Of a stretch of 64,000 bases of DNA, positions 15,271 through 27,160 are shown one piece after another. Below the pieces are notes generated by a model. It had not been told where the DNA came from. It saw only the letters and a list, made by a program, of their open reading frames with translations, and did not search any database. The position numbers were made by a program, and so were the translations under genes. The stretch is taken from NCBI RefSeq assembly GCF_008011855.1, contig NZ_VOUX01000033.1, positions 620,001 to 684,000 on the forward strand, in the 5' to 3' direction. This DNA comes from Serratia bockelmannii (GTDB lineage: Bacteria > Pseudomonadota > Gammaproteobacteria > Enterobacterales > Enterobacteriaceae). Every line of letters starts with the position of its first letter. Within the stretch, counting starts at the first letter, position 1.

Positions 15271-15717
15271 TTATTGCGGGATACGCAATACCTGCCCCGG
15301 ATAAATCTTGTCCGGGCTCGACAGCATCGGCTTGTTGGCTTCAAAAATCTTGTTGTACAGATTGGCGTTGCCGTACATCTCTTTAGAGATCGCGCTCAGC
15401 GTATCGCCCTTCTTCACGGTATAGAAGCGGCTCTCGGCGTCGGGTTGCGTCACCGCCACCTTGTCTTCCACCCCGCTGATACCCGCCACGTTGCCGATAG
15501 CCACCAGGATCTTCTCTTTTAACTCCTGGCTGACGGCATCGCCGGTCACTACGGCTTTACCATCGACCACCTGCACATCGACTTTGTCGGTGCCCGGCAA
15601 GCCGCTCTTATCGAGATGCTCCTTGAGTTTGGCGCCTTGATCTTCGGCGGAGGCATTGCCGGTGACTGTGTCCCACAGTTTTTCTCCCGCTTCTTTGACG
15701 AAGTTAAACAAGCCCAT
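15271..15717 (-). CDS. kbp: Potassium-binding BON/LysM protein Kbp (YgaU)
   Basis: 148-residue protein with a BON domain (residues about 25-90, [20 protein letters not shown]) and a C-terminal LysM domain ([20 protein letters not shown] ... PGQVLRIPQ). It matches E. coli Kbp (YgaU) nearly residue for residue at both ends ([34 protein letters not shown]). Kbp is a K+ sensor/binding protein, cytoplasmic or periplasmic depending on report, and is needed under high K+. The start at 15717 follows AAGGAGTGAA. It is monocistronic with its own terminator. Confidence 0.95.
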   Translation of the reverse strand: MGLFNFVKEAGEKLWDTVTGNASAEDQGAKLKEHLDKSGLPGTDKVDVQVVDGKAVVTGDAVSQELKEKILVAIGNVAGISGVEDKVAVTQPDAESRFYTVKKGDTLSAISKEMYGNANLYNKIFEANKPMLSSPDKIYPGQVLRIPQ

Positions 15718-15945
15718 ATTCACTCCTTTTGATGGTTGCATTAATGCGTTTATGTAAGGCTTGTTAAGCTTAGCATCGTCAAAAGGATATGCCATCCGCT
15801 CACGGCGCCAGAAACGGGTAGAGTATTCCGAAAGTGTCGTCAGCGGCGTTTCAACGGTGATTAATTGCGCAATGATGCTGAAAAATCGTGCTTTTTTACC
15901 TACACTGTTGCAGACAAGGCAACTCGACGAAGGAGGCGTGCAACG

Positions 15946-16137
15946 ATGTACGCATTGGTGATGTTTGTCTGTTATCTGGATGGTGGCTGCAGTGAAATGG
16001 TGGTCGACATATTGCGCGACGAGCCACAATGCCTGGTCGCGATGAAGGAACAGAACTTGCGACACGCCGGTTGTTATCCCATGGAAGAGTTCATTGACGG
16101 CTTCTGGTTGCCAGCCAGCGAATATTCGGATTTTTAA
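15946..16137 (+). CDS. yebW: YebW (DUF1482) small protein
   Basis: 63-residue cysteine-containing protein of the same length as E. coli YebW, with [20 protein letters not shown], an internal [19 protein letters not shown] and a DF end. The conserved Cys9, Cys15, Cys29 and Cys43 suggest disulfides or metal binding. AAGGAGGCG precedes the ATG. Divergent from kbp. No function is known. Confidence 0.9.
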   Translation: MYALVMFVCYLDGGCSEMVVDILRDEPQCLVAMKEQNLRHAGCYPMEEFIDGFWLPASEYSDF

Positions 16138-16163
16138 TTCCCTCCCCGCGCGATGCTGAGGAA

Positions 16164-16182
16164 TTTCTGATTTCATCAGAAA
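16164..16182. repeat. Inverted repeat TTTCTGA / TCAGAAA
   Basis: Perfect 7-bp arms with a TTTCA loop, nested in a wider GAGGAA...TTCCTC pairing just after yebW. Possible weak terminator or operator before the YmgB-like gene. Confidence 0.4.
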
Positions 16183-16260
16183 CTTCGCCTTCCTCCGAGG
16201 CATAAGGCCGCTGTTTTGCTAAATTGCGGCTCCCGAAGAAGAGAGAGACAGAGAAAGGTC

Positions 16261-16485
16261 ATGCCAGCATCAGCTCATTCCAACGAGCAATATGAAACTC
16301 TGCTGCGCGACGTCAGCCTGGCGTTAGGCGACGCAGTGTTGCAGTTAATCAAAAACCATAAAAAAGTATCCGGCGGCAATATTCTTTCACAGCTGGTGAC
16401 CGAAATAGAGCGGGAGCAGGATCAGCAACGTTTCGCCGCGCTGCGTTCCGCCATTGAGCTGGTCGGGTTGGCACCCAAAGGCTGA
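16261..16485 (+). CDS. YmgB/AriR-like biofilm/acid-resistance protein
   Basis: 74-residue helical protein with the pattern LGDAVLQLIKNHKKVSGGNI-LSQLVTEIE...LRSAIELV. It resembles the E. coli YmgB/AriR/YcgZ family core (LGQAV..L.....V..KNI...LI..LE.......R..LEIVL). Those proteins are small dimeric connectors acting on biofilm and acid-resistance regulation, including the Rcs pathway. The match is from memory and moderate. The start at 16261 follows GAAAGG; an upstream in-frame ATG lacks one. Convergent with the porin. Confidence 0.62.
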   Translation: MPASAHSNEQYETLLRDVSLALGDAVLQLIKNHKKVSGGNILSQLVTEIEREQDQQRFAALRSAIELVGLAPKG

Positions 16486-16501
16486 GTTCCCGATAAAACA
16501 A

Positions 16502-16523
16502 AGGCAGGGCTTGCGCCCTGCCT
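16502..16523. repeat. Stem-loop AGGCAGGGC-TTGC-GCCCTGCCT (copy 1)
   Basis: Perfect 9-bp arms. It is part of a 26-base direct repeat whose second copy at 16663 differs by one loop base. It probably ends the YmgB-like transcript, though no T-run follows. Confidence 0.75.
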
Positions 16524-16535
16524 GAGGTTAATGAC

Positions 16536-16559
16536 AAACCTGATGACATTACCAGGTTT
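16536..16559. repeat. Inverted repeat AAACCTG / CAGGTTT
   Basis: Perfect 7-bp arms with a 10-base loop. One of five inverted repeats packed into 16502-16684. Confidence 0.55.
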
Positions 16560-16583
16560 ACCGAAGACAACCTTTAAAATAAG

Positions 16584-16605
16584 GAAAATCAATTCATTGA
16601 TTTTC
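16584..16605. repeat. Inverted repeat GAAAATCAA / TTGATTTTC
   Basis: Perfect 9-bp arms with a TTCA loop. Third inverted repeat of the porin-side cluster. Confidence 0.65.
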
Positions 16606-16617
16606 GACTGCTCACCA

Positions 16618-16651
16618 CAAAGGAGGAAAAACCACGCTTTTTCCTCCTTTG
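16618..16651. repeat. 14-bp perfect hairpin CAAAGGAGGAAAAA / TTTTTCCTCCTTTG
   Basis: Perfect 14-bp arms around the loop CCACGC. The arms contain AAGGAGG and its complement CCTCCTT, the anti-Shine-Dalgarno core. The plus-strand transcript ends in a pyrimidine arm, so it could act as a terminator for either gene. Confidence 0.75.
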
Positions 16652-16662
16652 TCAGCAAGCTA

Positions 16663-16684
16663 AGGCAGGGCTTACGCCCTGCCT
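16663..16684. repeat. Stem-loop AGGCAGGGC-TTAC-GCCCTGCCT (copy 2)
   Basis: Second copy of the 26-base repeat seen at 16502, with one loop change (TTGC to TTAC). It lies 44 bases beyond the porin stop and is the likely porin mRNA 3' hairpin. Confidence 0.75.
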
Positions 16685-16727
16685 GATTACCACTCCCGAC
16701 ACAGGATGAAGGTAATGAAATTGCCGC

Positions 16728-17810
16728 TTAGAAGCGATACGTCAAGCTGACGGCAACGATATCATCGTTGGCCAGTTTCAGTTTGTTATTGTCGCTCAGC
16801 TGGTTGATTTGATAATCAACGTAGGTGTACATATTTTTGTTGAAGTAGTAAGTCGCCCCCACTTCCACATATTTCACCAGGTCGGCATCACCGATCCCTT
16901 CGATATCCTTGCCTTTGGACTGCACGTAGCCCAAGGAAGGACGCAGGCCGTTTTCGAACTGATACTGGGCCACCACTTCGAAGTTTTGCGTTTTATTGGC
17001 GAAGCCGGAGGTGCCATTGACGCTGATCGGCGTCATGTTACGGGTTTCGGCATACATCGCGGCCAGGTAAACCTGGTTGGCGTCGTATTTCACTGCGGTG
17101 GTCCATGCAGTGGCGCTGTCGCCCTTACCATACTGCAGCTCTTTTTGCTTGCTGGTGCGATTAGAATCAGAGAACGCCGCCGCTACGCCGATGCCGGAAC
17201 CGCCGATGTCCTGGTAGTCCAGGGACAGGCCGTAACCGTCGCCGTTTTGCTTGGTCACGCTGCGACCGTCGCCGTCGTTTTTACCCTGATACTGCACCGC
17301 CAGATTCAGGCCTTCCACCAAACCGAAGAAATCACGGTTACGGTAGGTAGCCAAACCGTTGGAACGGGCGGTCATAAAGTTATCGGTATAGCTGTAGGAG
17401 TCGCCGCCGAATTCTGGCAGCATGTCGGTGTAAGCCTCGGCGTCATACACCACACCGTAGTTACGGCCGTAGTCGAAAGAACCGTAGTTGCCGAATTTCA
17501 GCCCCGCGAAGCCCAGACGCGTTTTGGTGCCGGCGGTGCCCTGCGCTTCGTCGTGATTGGCCTGGACGTTGTATTCCCACTGACCGTAACCGGTCAACTG
17601 GTCATTGATTTGCGTTTCGCCTTTGAAGCCCAGGCGAACATAGGTCATATCGCCGTCATTGGACTTACTGTCGCTGAAATAATGCTTGGCGTTAACGCGG
17701 CCGTACAGGTCGAGTTTATTACCATCCTTATTGTAGATTTCAGCCGCGTTGGCGAAGGAGGTGATCGCCCCGAGGGCGACAGCTAAGGCTAATACACTGC
17801 GTTTCATCAT
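16728..17810 (-). CDS. General trimeric porin (OmpC/OmpF/PhoE family)
   Basis: 360-residue outer-membrane 16-stranded beta-barrel for passive diffusion of small hydrophilic solutes and antibiotics. A cleavable signal peptide ([21 protein letters not shown]) precedes the mature start [16 protein letters not shown]. The loop 3 constriction motif [15 protein letters not shown] and the C-terminal Phe (VSLTYRF) required for barrel assembly are present. Whether it is the OmpC or OmpF orthologue cannot be told from sequence alone. The first of two tandem ATGs fits GGAAAATAA best. The region upstream carries OmpR-like elements and an NtrC-like site, and the ast operon follows upstream on the same strand. 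Confidence 0.93.
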   Translation of the reverse strand: MMKRSVLALAVALGAITSFANAAEIYNKDGNKLDLYGRVNAKHYFSDSKSNDGDMTYVRLGFKGETQINDQLTGYGQWEYNVQANHDEAQGTAGTKTRLGFAGLKFGNYGSFDYGRNYGVVYDAEAYTDMLPEFGGDSYSYTDNFMTARSNGLATYRNRDFFGLVEGLNLAVQYQGKNDGDGRSVTKQNGDGYGLSLDYQDIGGSGIGVAAAFSDSNRTSKQKELQYGKGDSATAWTTAVKYDANQVYLAAMYAETRNMTPISVNGTSGFANKTQNFEVVAQYQFENGLRPSLGYVQSKGKDIEGIGDADLVKYVEVGATYYFNKNMYTYVDYQINQLSDNNKLKLANDDIVAVSLTYRF

Positions 17811-17984
17811 TTATTTTCCTAGATATTATAATTAGAACCCTGCCCGTCACGCCCAATTTATAGTTTGGGCTGTGATTTTATCTTTTGGTATTTTATGAGC
17901 CCCCCTAATGTGGGGTGATGTGACATTAGCATCATGAATCAAAACTTAAAATCAAAAAGTTCATGAAACAACGAGGAGAAAGCA

Positions 17985-18028
17985 TGTTTATTTGTAACCA
18001 AATATTTCAAAAAATAAAATACATAACT
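17985..18028 (-). promoter_or_regulatory. Candidate OmpR binding sites upstream of the porin
   Basis: The minus strand reads TTTGAAATATTTGGTTACAA then AATAAACATG. TTTGGTTACA and TTTGAAA recall the OmpR boxes of E. coli ompF. Position about 175-220 bp upstream of the start fits an upstream activator cluster. Confidence 0.4.
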
Positions 18029-18079
18029 TATTGAATATAAGAATTTTTTATCACATAACTTATAACCAAAATGGTGCAT

Positions 18080-18096
18080 CGCACTCTTTTGGTGCA
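18080..18096. promoter_or_regulatory. NtrC-like site CGCACTCTTTTGGTGCA
   Basis: 17-bp element with GCAC-N7-GTGC, the NtrC half-sites and spacing, differing from TGCACTAAAATGGTGCA only in the centre and one end base. It lies inside a 10-bp inverted repeat (AACCAAAATG / CATTTTGGTT, 18064-18104), about 270 bp upstream of the porin start. Confidence 0.5.
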
Positions 18097-18234
18097 TTTT
18101 GGTTTCGTTTTGCGTGCTTTCTGCGCGATTCAAAAGTAACAACAAAATTAGCATGGTTATTAAAAACGTTACTTATTTCACATTTTTATCTTAACAATCT
18201 CACCAGGCAATTAAGGCTTTCAGATAACGACCTG

Positions 18235-18270
18235 ATACCTCCTTTTATTCACGCGTATAAAAGGAGGTAT
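18235..18270. repeat. 14-bp perfect hairpin ATACCTCCTTTTAT / ATAAAAGGAGGTAT
   Basis: Perfect 14-bp arms around TCACGCGT. It shares the AAAGGAGG/CCTCCTTT core with the hairpin at 16618, on the other side of the porin gene. Confidence 0.75.
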
Positions 18271-18344
18271 TAGGAACGAATAAAATTCGCCTTAGGGCAA
18301 TTAAAATAGCGGGAAATAGCAGAGCAAAATAATGAACGGAATAA

Positions 18345-18369
18345 CGGCGGCGCGCTGACGGCGCCGCCG
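18345..18369 (-). terminator. Probable terminator of the ast operon
   Basis: Perfect 9-bp GC stem CGGCGGCGC / GCGCCGCCG starting 9 bases after the astE stop. Only a weak T-run follows on the minus strand. Confidence 0.6.
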
Positions 18370-18377
18370 AGGATAAA

Positions 18378-19361
18378 TCAATAGAGCGTAGAACGGGAAA
18401 CTTCGCTCAACAGCATGCCAGCGCGCAGGCCCAGCGCCACAGTGGGGTTAGGGAACAGTATCCACGCGCCCTCTTGGCCAACGCGATAGTCCTCCTGCGG
18501 CTGCTCGCACAGCAACATCCCCGGTTTCAACTCGGTGAAGTTGGCCGTGTCATCATCCAGGTGCAGCTTGAAATCCTCGCTGTGTTTGATCAACGAATGC
18601 ATCACACGGAATACCCGGATCGCCTCGCCCTCGCGCTCCGGCAACGGCCCCTCGCTGACCGCCGCCCGCAAAGCGCGATCGATGGCAGCAAACTGCTGTA
18701 GATCGTTGCTGCCAAACGGTCGCGCCTTGCCCAGCTCGAGCGTACAGCTCGCCGCATTGAGATGCTCGCTGGAATAGTGGCTAAACGTCCCGCCTGGTGC
18801 GCTGTGCACCACCAGCGCATCCAAATCGGCGGCATCCAGCAGCTTCAGCATCGGCTCACTGTACGGGCGTTTCTGGAAAGGCAGAATGCCGAAACGTGGC
18901 AACCGCGATTCACGGATGGCGGTGTGCAGATCGTAATGGAAACGCGCCGCCAGTTCCCCATCGAAAAAGGCGGCGAGCGCACGCTCCAACTGCTGCGCAC
19001 GCACGGTCTCGCCGCTGGCGGCGAAGTTGCGGTAGCGGCCGCCGAACATGCGGTTCATGTCGCTGTGCAGATAACGCTTGCCGGCCCGCATCGCCGCCGG
19101 GTTGCCCAGCACCACCAACAGCCGCACCGTCAGCGGCAACCGGCCGATCAGCAGATCGCCAACCAGCTGATTGAGCAGTTCAATCGGCGCGGTTTCGTTG
19201 CCGTGCACGCCCGCCGACATGACCATCGCCTGGCGGTAAGGCTGCCGCGGCATAAGCTCCAGCACGCCTTCCCCCTGCCAACGCCAGCGCAGCTGCGGCG
19301 TTTCACCTTGCCATTCGACGGGTTCGTTCCCTTCCAGCGTCAGGGGCAGTAGATCGATCAT
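18378..19361 (-). CDS. astE: Succinylglutamate desuccinylase AstE
   Basis: Last enzyme of the arginine succinyltransferase pathway: hydrolyses N-succinylglutamate to succinate and glutamate. It is a zinc carboxypeptidase-like enzyme of 327 residues. Ligands are visible as His53 and Glu56 in AGVHGNET and a later His in HYDLHTAIRESR, with the catalytic Glu in CTLELGKARPFG. It is the promoter-distal gene of the operon, 10 bases after astB. The ribosome-binding site lies in the end of astB. Cytoplasmic. Confidence 0.95.
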   Translation of the reverse strand: MIDLLPLTLEGNEPVEWQGETPQLRWRWQGEGVLELMPRQPYRQAMVMSAGVHGNETAPIELLNQLVGDLLIGRLPLTVRLLVVLGNPAAMRAGKRYLHSDMNRMFGGRYRNFAASGETVRAQQLERALAAFFDGELAARFHYDLHTAIRESRLPRFGILPFQKRPYSEPMLKLLDAADLDALVVHSAPGGTFSHYSSEHLNAASCTLELGKARPFGSNDLQQFAAIDRALRAAVSEGPLPEREGEAIRVFRVMHSLIKHSEDFKLHLDDDTANFTELKPGMLLCEQPQEDYRVGQEGAWILFPNPTVALGLRAGMLLSEVSRSTLY

Positions 19362-19371
19362 GCCGCCTCCC

Positions 19372-20712
19372 TTAGCGTTGGAACGGATAAATGGCGCCGA
19401 GACCGAGGATCGACGTCAGCGAATCCAGCGCCTCACGCCCTTCGCGCAGCAGCAGCGGATCGACCAGGTCATCCTGCGTCAGGCGATCGCGGTAATGGCG
19501 ATCCACCCACTCGTTCAGCGTCGCGAACAGCCGCCCGTTCATCATCACGCGTGGATTCACCGCCCGCAGCTCCTGCTCGTTGAGCGCCACCCGCAACCGC
19601 AGGCAGGCCGGGCCGCCGCCGTTGCGCATGCTTTCGCGCAGGTCAAACACGCGAATTTCATCGATCGGGCCGCCGCTGCCGACCATGTCGTTCAGATAAC
19701 GCCACACGCCGGCATGTTGGCGCGACTCTTCTGGCACCACGATCATCATCTTGCCGTTCGGCTTGGTGAGAATTTGGCTGTTGAACAGATAGGTCGCTAC
19801 CGCGTCCGCCACCGAGACGCGCTCTGTCGGCACCTCGATTGCCACCAGCTCGCTGTCCAGCGTCGCCATCTTGCGGCGCACGTCATCCAACGCCTGTTGC
19901 TGGCGGTAAAACGCCTGCTGGTGGTGGAACAGCACGTTCTGGTTACTGACCGCTATCACGTCGTTATGGAATACGCCCTGATCGATCACCGCCGGGTTTT
20001 GCTGTACGAAGACCGTATGCTGCTCGTCCAGTTGGTGCAGGCGAGCGATTGCCTCGCTGGCTTCGCGCGTTTGGCGCGCCGGATAACGCGTCGGCGCCGT
20101 TTCGCCACCGAATTCCTGACGACCGTAGACGAACATCTGCACGCTGCGCTTGGCGTAGTCGCCGCCCAGACGGTTATGGTTGGCCGCCCCTTCGTCGCCG
20201 AATAACGCCACCTGCGGCAGCGCCTCGTGGTGGGCAAAATGCCGATCGTCGCTGAACATCGCCCGCAATACGGCGGTGGTGGTTTCCGCCTCGATGGCGC
20301 GGTGGAATTTATTGTTCAGGTTGGCGGCAGTGAAGTGCACCTTGCCGTCGGCGCTGTCCGCCGAGGGCGACACGGTGGCCGCATTGGCGGTCCACATGCA
20401 AGACGCCGAGCTGAGCGCCGACAGCAAACGCGGTGATTGACGCATCACCTGCGCCAGCACCGTCTCATCGCTGCCGCTGAAGCCCAGGCGACGCAGCATC
20501 GGCAAATGCGGCCGCTCCTGCGGCGGCAATACCCCTTGCTGGAAACCGAGATCGGCCAGCGCCTTCATTTTCAGCAGACCTTGCTTCGCCGCCAGCTTCG
20601 GGTTCGATACGCTGTTTTGATGCTGCGTAGAGGCCTCGTTACCGAACGACAGCCCGGCATAGTGGTGCGTCGGCCCCACCAAACCGTCGAAATTGACTTC
20701 ATATCCTGACAT
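19372..20712 (-). CDS. astB: N-succinylarginine dihydrolase AstB
   Basis: Second pathway step: converts N2-succinylarginine to N2-succinylornithine, two ammonia and CO2. The protein of 446 residues is one shorter than E. coli AstB. It begins [20 protein letters not shown] and belongs to the amidinotransferase/pentein superfamily. The catalytic Cys lies near the C-terminus in [15 protein letters not shown], and [15 protein letters not shown] and [15 protein letters not shown] are conserved. A longer reading frame extends upstream but lacks family sequence, so the start is set at 20712. It follows astD by 52 bases, the largest gap in the operon along with that before astA. Confidence 0.95.
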   Translation of the reverse strand: MSGYEVNFDGLVGPTHHYAGLSFGNEASTQHQNSVSNPKLAAKQGLLKMKALADLGFQQGVLPPQERPHLPMLRRLGFSGSDETVLAQVMRQSPRLLSALSSASCMWTANAATVSPSADSADGKVHFTAANLNNKFHRAIEAETTTAVLRAMFSDDRHFAHHEALPQVALFGDEGAANHNRLGGDYAKRSVQMFVYGRQEFGGETAPTRYPARQTREASEAIARLHQLDEQHTVFVQQNPAVIDQGVFHNDVIAVSNQNVLFHHQQAFYRQQQALDDVRRKMATLDSELVAIEVPTERVSVADAVATYLFNSQILTKPNGKMMIVVPEESRQHAGVWRYLNDMVGSGGPIDEIRVFDLRESMRNGGGPACLRLRVALNEQELRAVNPRVMMNGRLFATLNEWVDRHYRDRLTQDDLVDPLLLREGREALDSLTSILGLGAIYPFQR

Positions 20713-20764
20713 GGCTATCCCCTGGGGATGGCCTGCGGCAGCGCCATCGCGCCGCCGCAGACGA

Positions 20765-23271
<2,507 letters not shown>

Positions 23272-23323
23272 AATGCGAACCTCTTCTGAATCAGGCTGCG
23301 CCGGTGAAGGCGCAGCCCGCTGA

Positions 23324-24553
<1,230 letters not shown>

Positions 24554-24797
24554 TCAGCAAAGGCTGAATTTTGACTGTAAGGGTCGCTCAAGCCCGGTTA
24601 GGCCGCCACAATGCAAAAAAACCGTTGTTCAAAACCGACTTTCGCGGCGGAGAAAATACTGTCCCTTACCGCTGATTTAGAAACAAATCTGTTACATAAA
24701 ATCGATTTTTCACTATTTATGGCGTATATCCGGTCCCTGAGCGGGGAGTAAATGTTAACGAGCAGTTAAAATACATGTCGTTTGATAAAGAGTGTAG

Positions 24798-24813
24798 AGC
24801 AGCTATCGTGCCA
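24798..24813 (-). promoter_or_regulatory. Sigma-54 promoter of astCADBE
   Basis: The minus strand reads TGGCACGATAGCTGCT: GG at -24 and GC at -12 with the required 10-base spacing, and the full TGGCACG block. This is a strong RpoN match; transcription would start near 24787. Confidence 0.85.
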
Positions 24814-24868
24814 AAACGGGATTTTTGCCGGATTTTGCTATTTTTTACGTTAAAACAACGGCTTATAT

Positions 24869-24882
24869 TGAATATTTATTCA
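24869..24882. promoter_or_regulatory. ARG box (ArgR site)
   Basis: Perfect palindrome TGAATATTTATTCA matching the ArgR consensus core. It is centred about 65 bp upstream of the -24 element, in line with ArgR acting as accessory activator of ast operons. Confidence 0.85.
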
Positions 24883-25030
24883 TTTTCTATGCATTGGTAA
24901 TGCATAAATTAAAAAATAAGGCCTAAAATCATCATTGCGCGCGAAATCCTATTCAATTACGAAAAACTTTAGAATTTCTGATCGGGCTCGCAAAAATAAT
25001 TTCACCCAATTTGCTCGCCCTCACACTTTT

Positions 25031-25047
25031 TGCCCCAATTGGGTGCA
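25031..25047. promoter_or_regulatory. NtrC-like enhancer site
   Basis: TGCCCCAATTGGGTGCA differs from the NtrC palindrome TGCACCNNNNNGGTGCA at one half-site base. It lies about 220 bp upstream of the sigma-54 promoter, a normal enhancer distance. Confidence 0.6.
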
Positions 25048-25214
25048 GCGGTGCGTCAGGATTGTGCAAGACGGCAGTGACGCGGAGATCCCACCTGCAA
25101 CATCCCCAAAACACGGGCCGCGCTGACCGCCGTCAGCCTCCACTCCCGCTTTGTTTGCCAGCGGCTACACTGTGATCCTGACCGCCCCTTCTCTTCTGCG
25201 CCCAAGGAGTCACC

Positions 25215-26189
25215 ATGCCCAAGAAAACCGTCGATCTCAGCCAGCCACACGCCCAGCACGACATCCGCGCATTTCTCGACGCGCTGAATGCCGCCGGCGG
25301 TAAACCCATGGAACAGATGAAGCCTAAAGAGGCACGCAGGGTCTTGGAGGACGCGCAACGCAGCGTCGAGGTGCCGCTGCGCGAGGTCGAGATCAGCGAA
25401 AAAACGATTCACGTAGAAGGTCAGGATATTCTGCTGCAGCTGGTGCGTCCGGCCAGGGTCAACGAGGCGCCGCCGGTATTCATGTTCTTTCACGGCGGCG
25501 GCTGGGTGCTGGGCGATTTCCCCACCCACGAGCGCCTGGTGCGCGATCTGGTTTACAGCTCCGGCGCGGCGGCGGTGTTCGTCAACTATCCCCGCTCACC
25601 GGAGGTGCGCTACCCCGAGGCGATCAACCTGGCTTACGCCGCCACCGAATGGGTGGCCGAGTACGGTGAGAAGATCAACGTCGACGGTTCACGGCTGGCG
25701 GTGGTCGGCAACAGCGCCGGCGGCAATATGGCGGCGGTGGTCAGCCTGATGGCCAAAGAGAAAGGCATACCGGCACTGCGTTGCCAGATCCTGCTGTGGC
25801 CCGTCACCCGTGCCCAGTTTGATACCGACTCCTATCATCAGTTCGCCGAAGGCCATTTCCTGACCCGCAACATGATGAAGTGGTTTTGGGACAGCTACGC
25901 GCCCGATAAGGCGCAGCGCAAAGATATCTACGCTTCGCCGCTCAACGCCACGCCGGAACAGCTGCGGGGCTTGCCGCCGGCGCTGGTGCAGACCGCCGAG
26001 CTGGATGTGCTGCGCGATGAAGGCGAAGCTTACGCGCGTCTGCTCGATGCCGCCGGCGTCGAGGTCACCGCCACCCGCTACAACGGGCTGATCCACGACT
26101 ACGGCCTGTTGAATCCGCTCGCCCACGTCCCGGCGGTGCATTCGGCGATCCACCAGGCCGGGCGCGCGTTGAAGCACTACCTGTCCTGA
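25215..26189 (+). CDS. Alpha/beta hydrolase, hormone-sensitive-lipase family
   Basis: 324-residue cytoplasmic carboxylesterase. The oxyanion-hole motif HGGGW is at residues 93-97 and the nucleophile Ser167 is in GNSAGGN. A plausible acid Asp lies in LDVLRDEGEAY and the catalytic His in GLIHDYG, so the triad is complete. The family (bacterial HSL/Aes type) hydrolyses short-chain acyl esters; the natural substrate is unknown. CAAGGAGTC precedes the ATG. The preceding gene is divergent and the next is convergent, so it is monocistronic. Confidence 0.88.
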   Translation: MPKKTVDLSQPHAQHDIRAFLDALNAAGGKPMEQMKPKEARRVLEDAQRSVEVPLREVEISEKTIHVEGQDILLQLVRPARVNEAPPVFMFFHGGGWVLGDFPTHERLVRDLVYSSGAAAVFVNYPRSPEVRYPEAINLAYAATEWVAEYGEKINVDGSRLAVVGNSAGGNMAAVVSLMAKEKGIPALRCQILLWPVTRAQFDTDSYHQFAEGHFLTRNMMKWFWDSYAPDKAQRKDIYASPLNATPEQLRGLPPALVQTAELDVLRDEGEAYARLLDAAGVEVTATRYNGLIHDYGLLNPLAHVPAVHSAIHQAGRALKHYLS

Positions 26190-26191
26190 CG

Positions 26192-27160
26192 CTAGCCGAC
26201 CAGGTGGCAAGCCACCTGATGACCGGGCGCCACGCTGCGCAGCTGCGGCGCCTGTTCGCGGCACTGCGCCGTGGCCAGCGGGCAGCGGGGATGGAAACGG
26301 CAGCCGCGCGGCGGGTTGGCGGGGTTCGGTGGCTCGCCGCCGGCCACCCACGCCGGCGCGCGTTGCACATCCAGCGTCGGCACCGCTGCCAACAAGGCCT
26401 GCGTGTAGGGATGCAGCGGTTGGCGAAACAGCGCGTCGCGATCGGCGCTCTCAACGATCTGCCCCAGATACATCACTGCCACATCCTGGCACAGATGCTC
26501 CACCACGCCGAGATCGTGCGAGATAAACAGCAGCGTCACCCCCTGCCGTTCCTGCAAATCGGAGAACAGATTGATGATCTGCGCCTGAATCGACACGTCG
26601 AGCGCCGATATCGGTTCGTCTGCGACGATAAACTCCGGCTGCAGGATCAGCGCGCGCGCGATGCCGATGCGCTGCCGCTGGCCGCCGGAAAACTCATGCG
26701 GAAACCGCCCATAATGCTGCGGCGACAGCCCGCAGATCGCCAGGGTATCGAGCACGCGTTCGCGCAGTTCTGCCTTGCTTGCCAGGCCGTGCTGCAACAG
26801 CGCTTCGCCGATAGCGTCGCCCACGCGCAGGCGCGGGTTCAGCGAACTGTACGGATCTTGAAACACTAACTGCATTTTCGGCCGCAGGGCGCGCAGCGCA
26901 TCTTTGCTCAGGCTATCCAGTGCCAGCCCTTTGAACATTACCTCACCGGCGGTCTTGTCGTGCAGGCCGAGCAGCGTGCGGCCGACGGTGGTTTTTCCGC
27001 TGCCTGACTCGCCCACCAGCCCGAAAATGCGCCCCTTGCGAATGCTGAAGCTGACGTCGTCCACCGCCTTCAGTTGACCGGTGGTGCGCCCGAACAGTCC
27101 GTCGCGCAGCGGAAAATATTTCTTTAATCCTTTCACTTCCACCAAAGGTTCAGTCGACAT
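26192..27160 (-). CDS. Peptide/nickel-class ABC transporter ATPase (DppF/OppF-like)
   Basis: Second ATPase of the importer, 322 residues. It has Walker A GLVGESGSGKTTVG, the Q-loop VFQDPYSSLNPR, the signature motif FSGGQRQRIGIARAL, Walker B FIVADEPISALD and the C-terminal oligopeptide-transporter extension with CRFHPRCPLA. The start at 27160 (MSTEPLVEV) overlaps the stop of the upstream ATPase gene by 11 bases. It is last in a five-gene leftward operon and converges on the esterase with only two bases between stops. Confidence 0.93.
   Translation of the reverse strand: MSTEPLVEVKGLKKYFPLRDGLFGRTTGQLKAVDDVSFSIRKGRIFGLVGESGSGKTTVGRTLLGLHDKTAGEVMFKGLALDSLSKDALRALRPKMQLVFQDPYSSLNPRLRVGDAIGEALLQHGLASKAELRERVLDTLAICGLSPQHYGRFPHEFSGGQRQRIGIARALILQPEFIVADEPISALDVSIQAQIINLFSDLQERQGVTLLFISHDLGVVEHLCQDVAVMYLGQIVESADRDALFRQPLHPYTQALLAAVPTLDVQRAPAWVAGGEPPNPANPPRGCRFHPRCPLATAQCREQAPQLRSVAPGHQVACHLVG

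Larger units (their letters stand above)
17811..18377 (-). promoter_or_regulatory. 567-bp AT-rich porin control region
   Basis: No gene found. On the minus strand, TAAAAT at 17890-17895 is a plausible -10 with a poor -35, as at OmpR-dependent promoters. Farther upstream are OmpR-like sequences, an NtrC-like palindrome and a 14-bp hairpin, listed separately. I looked for a micF-like divergent RNA and saw no recognisable copy. Confidence 0.55.

Noticed and set aside
17984..18034. 16-codon plus-strand frame after GAGGAGAAAGC
   Set aside because: The ribosome-binding sequence is good, but 16 codons in an AT-rich region is weak evidence and no attenuator structure or downstream gene was found on that strand.
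17811..18300. Divergent micF-like antisense RNA upstream of the porin
   Set aside because: I looked for the conserved micF 5' sequence and its terminator on the plus strand and found neither.
24889..24905. Second ARG box next to the perfect one
   Set aside because: Palindrome ATGCATT / AATGCAT has the wrong central spacing for ArgR and several mismatches; kept only as a possible weak half-site.
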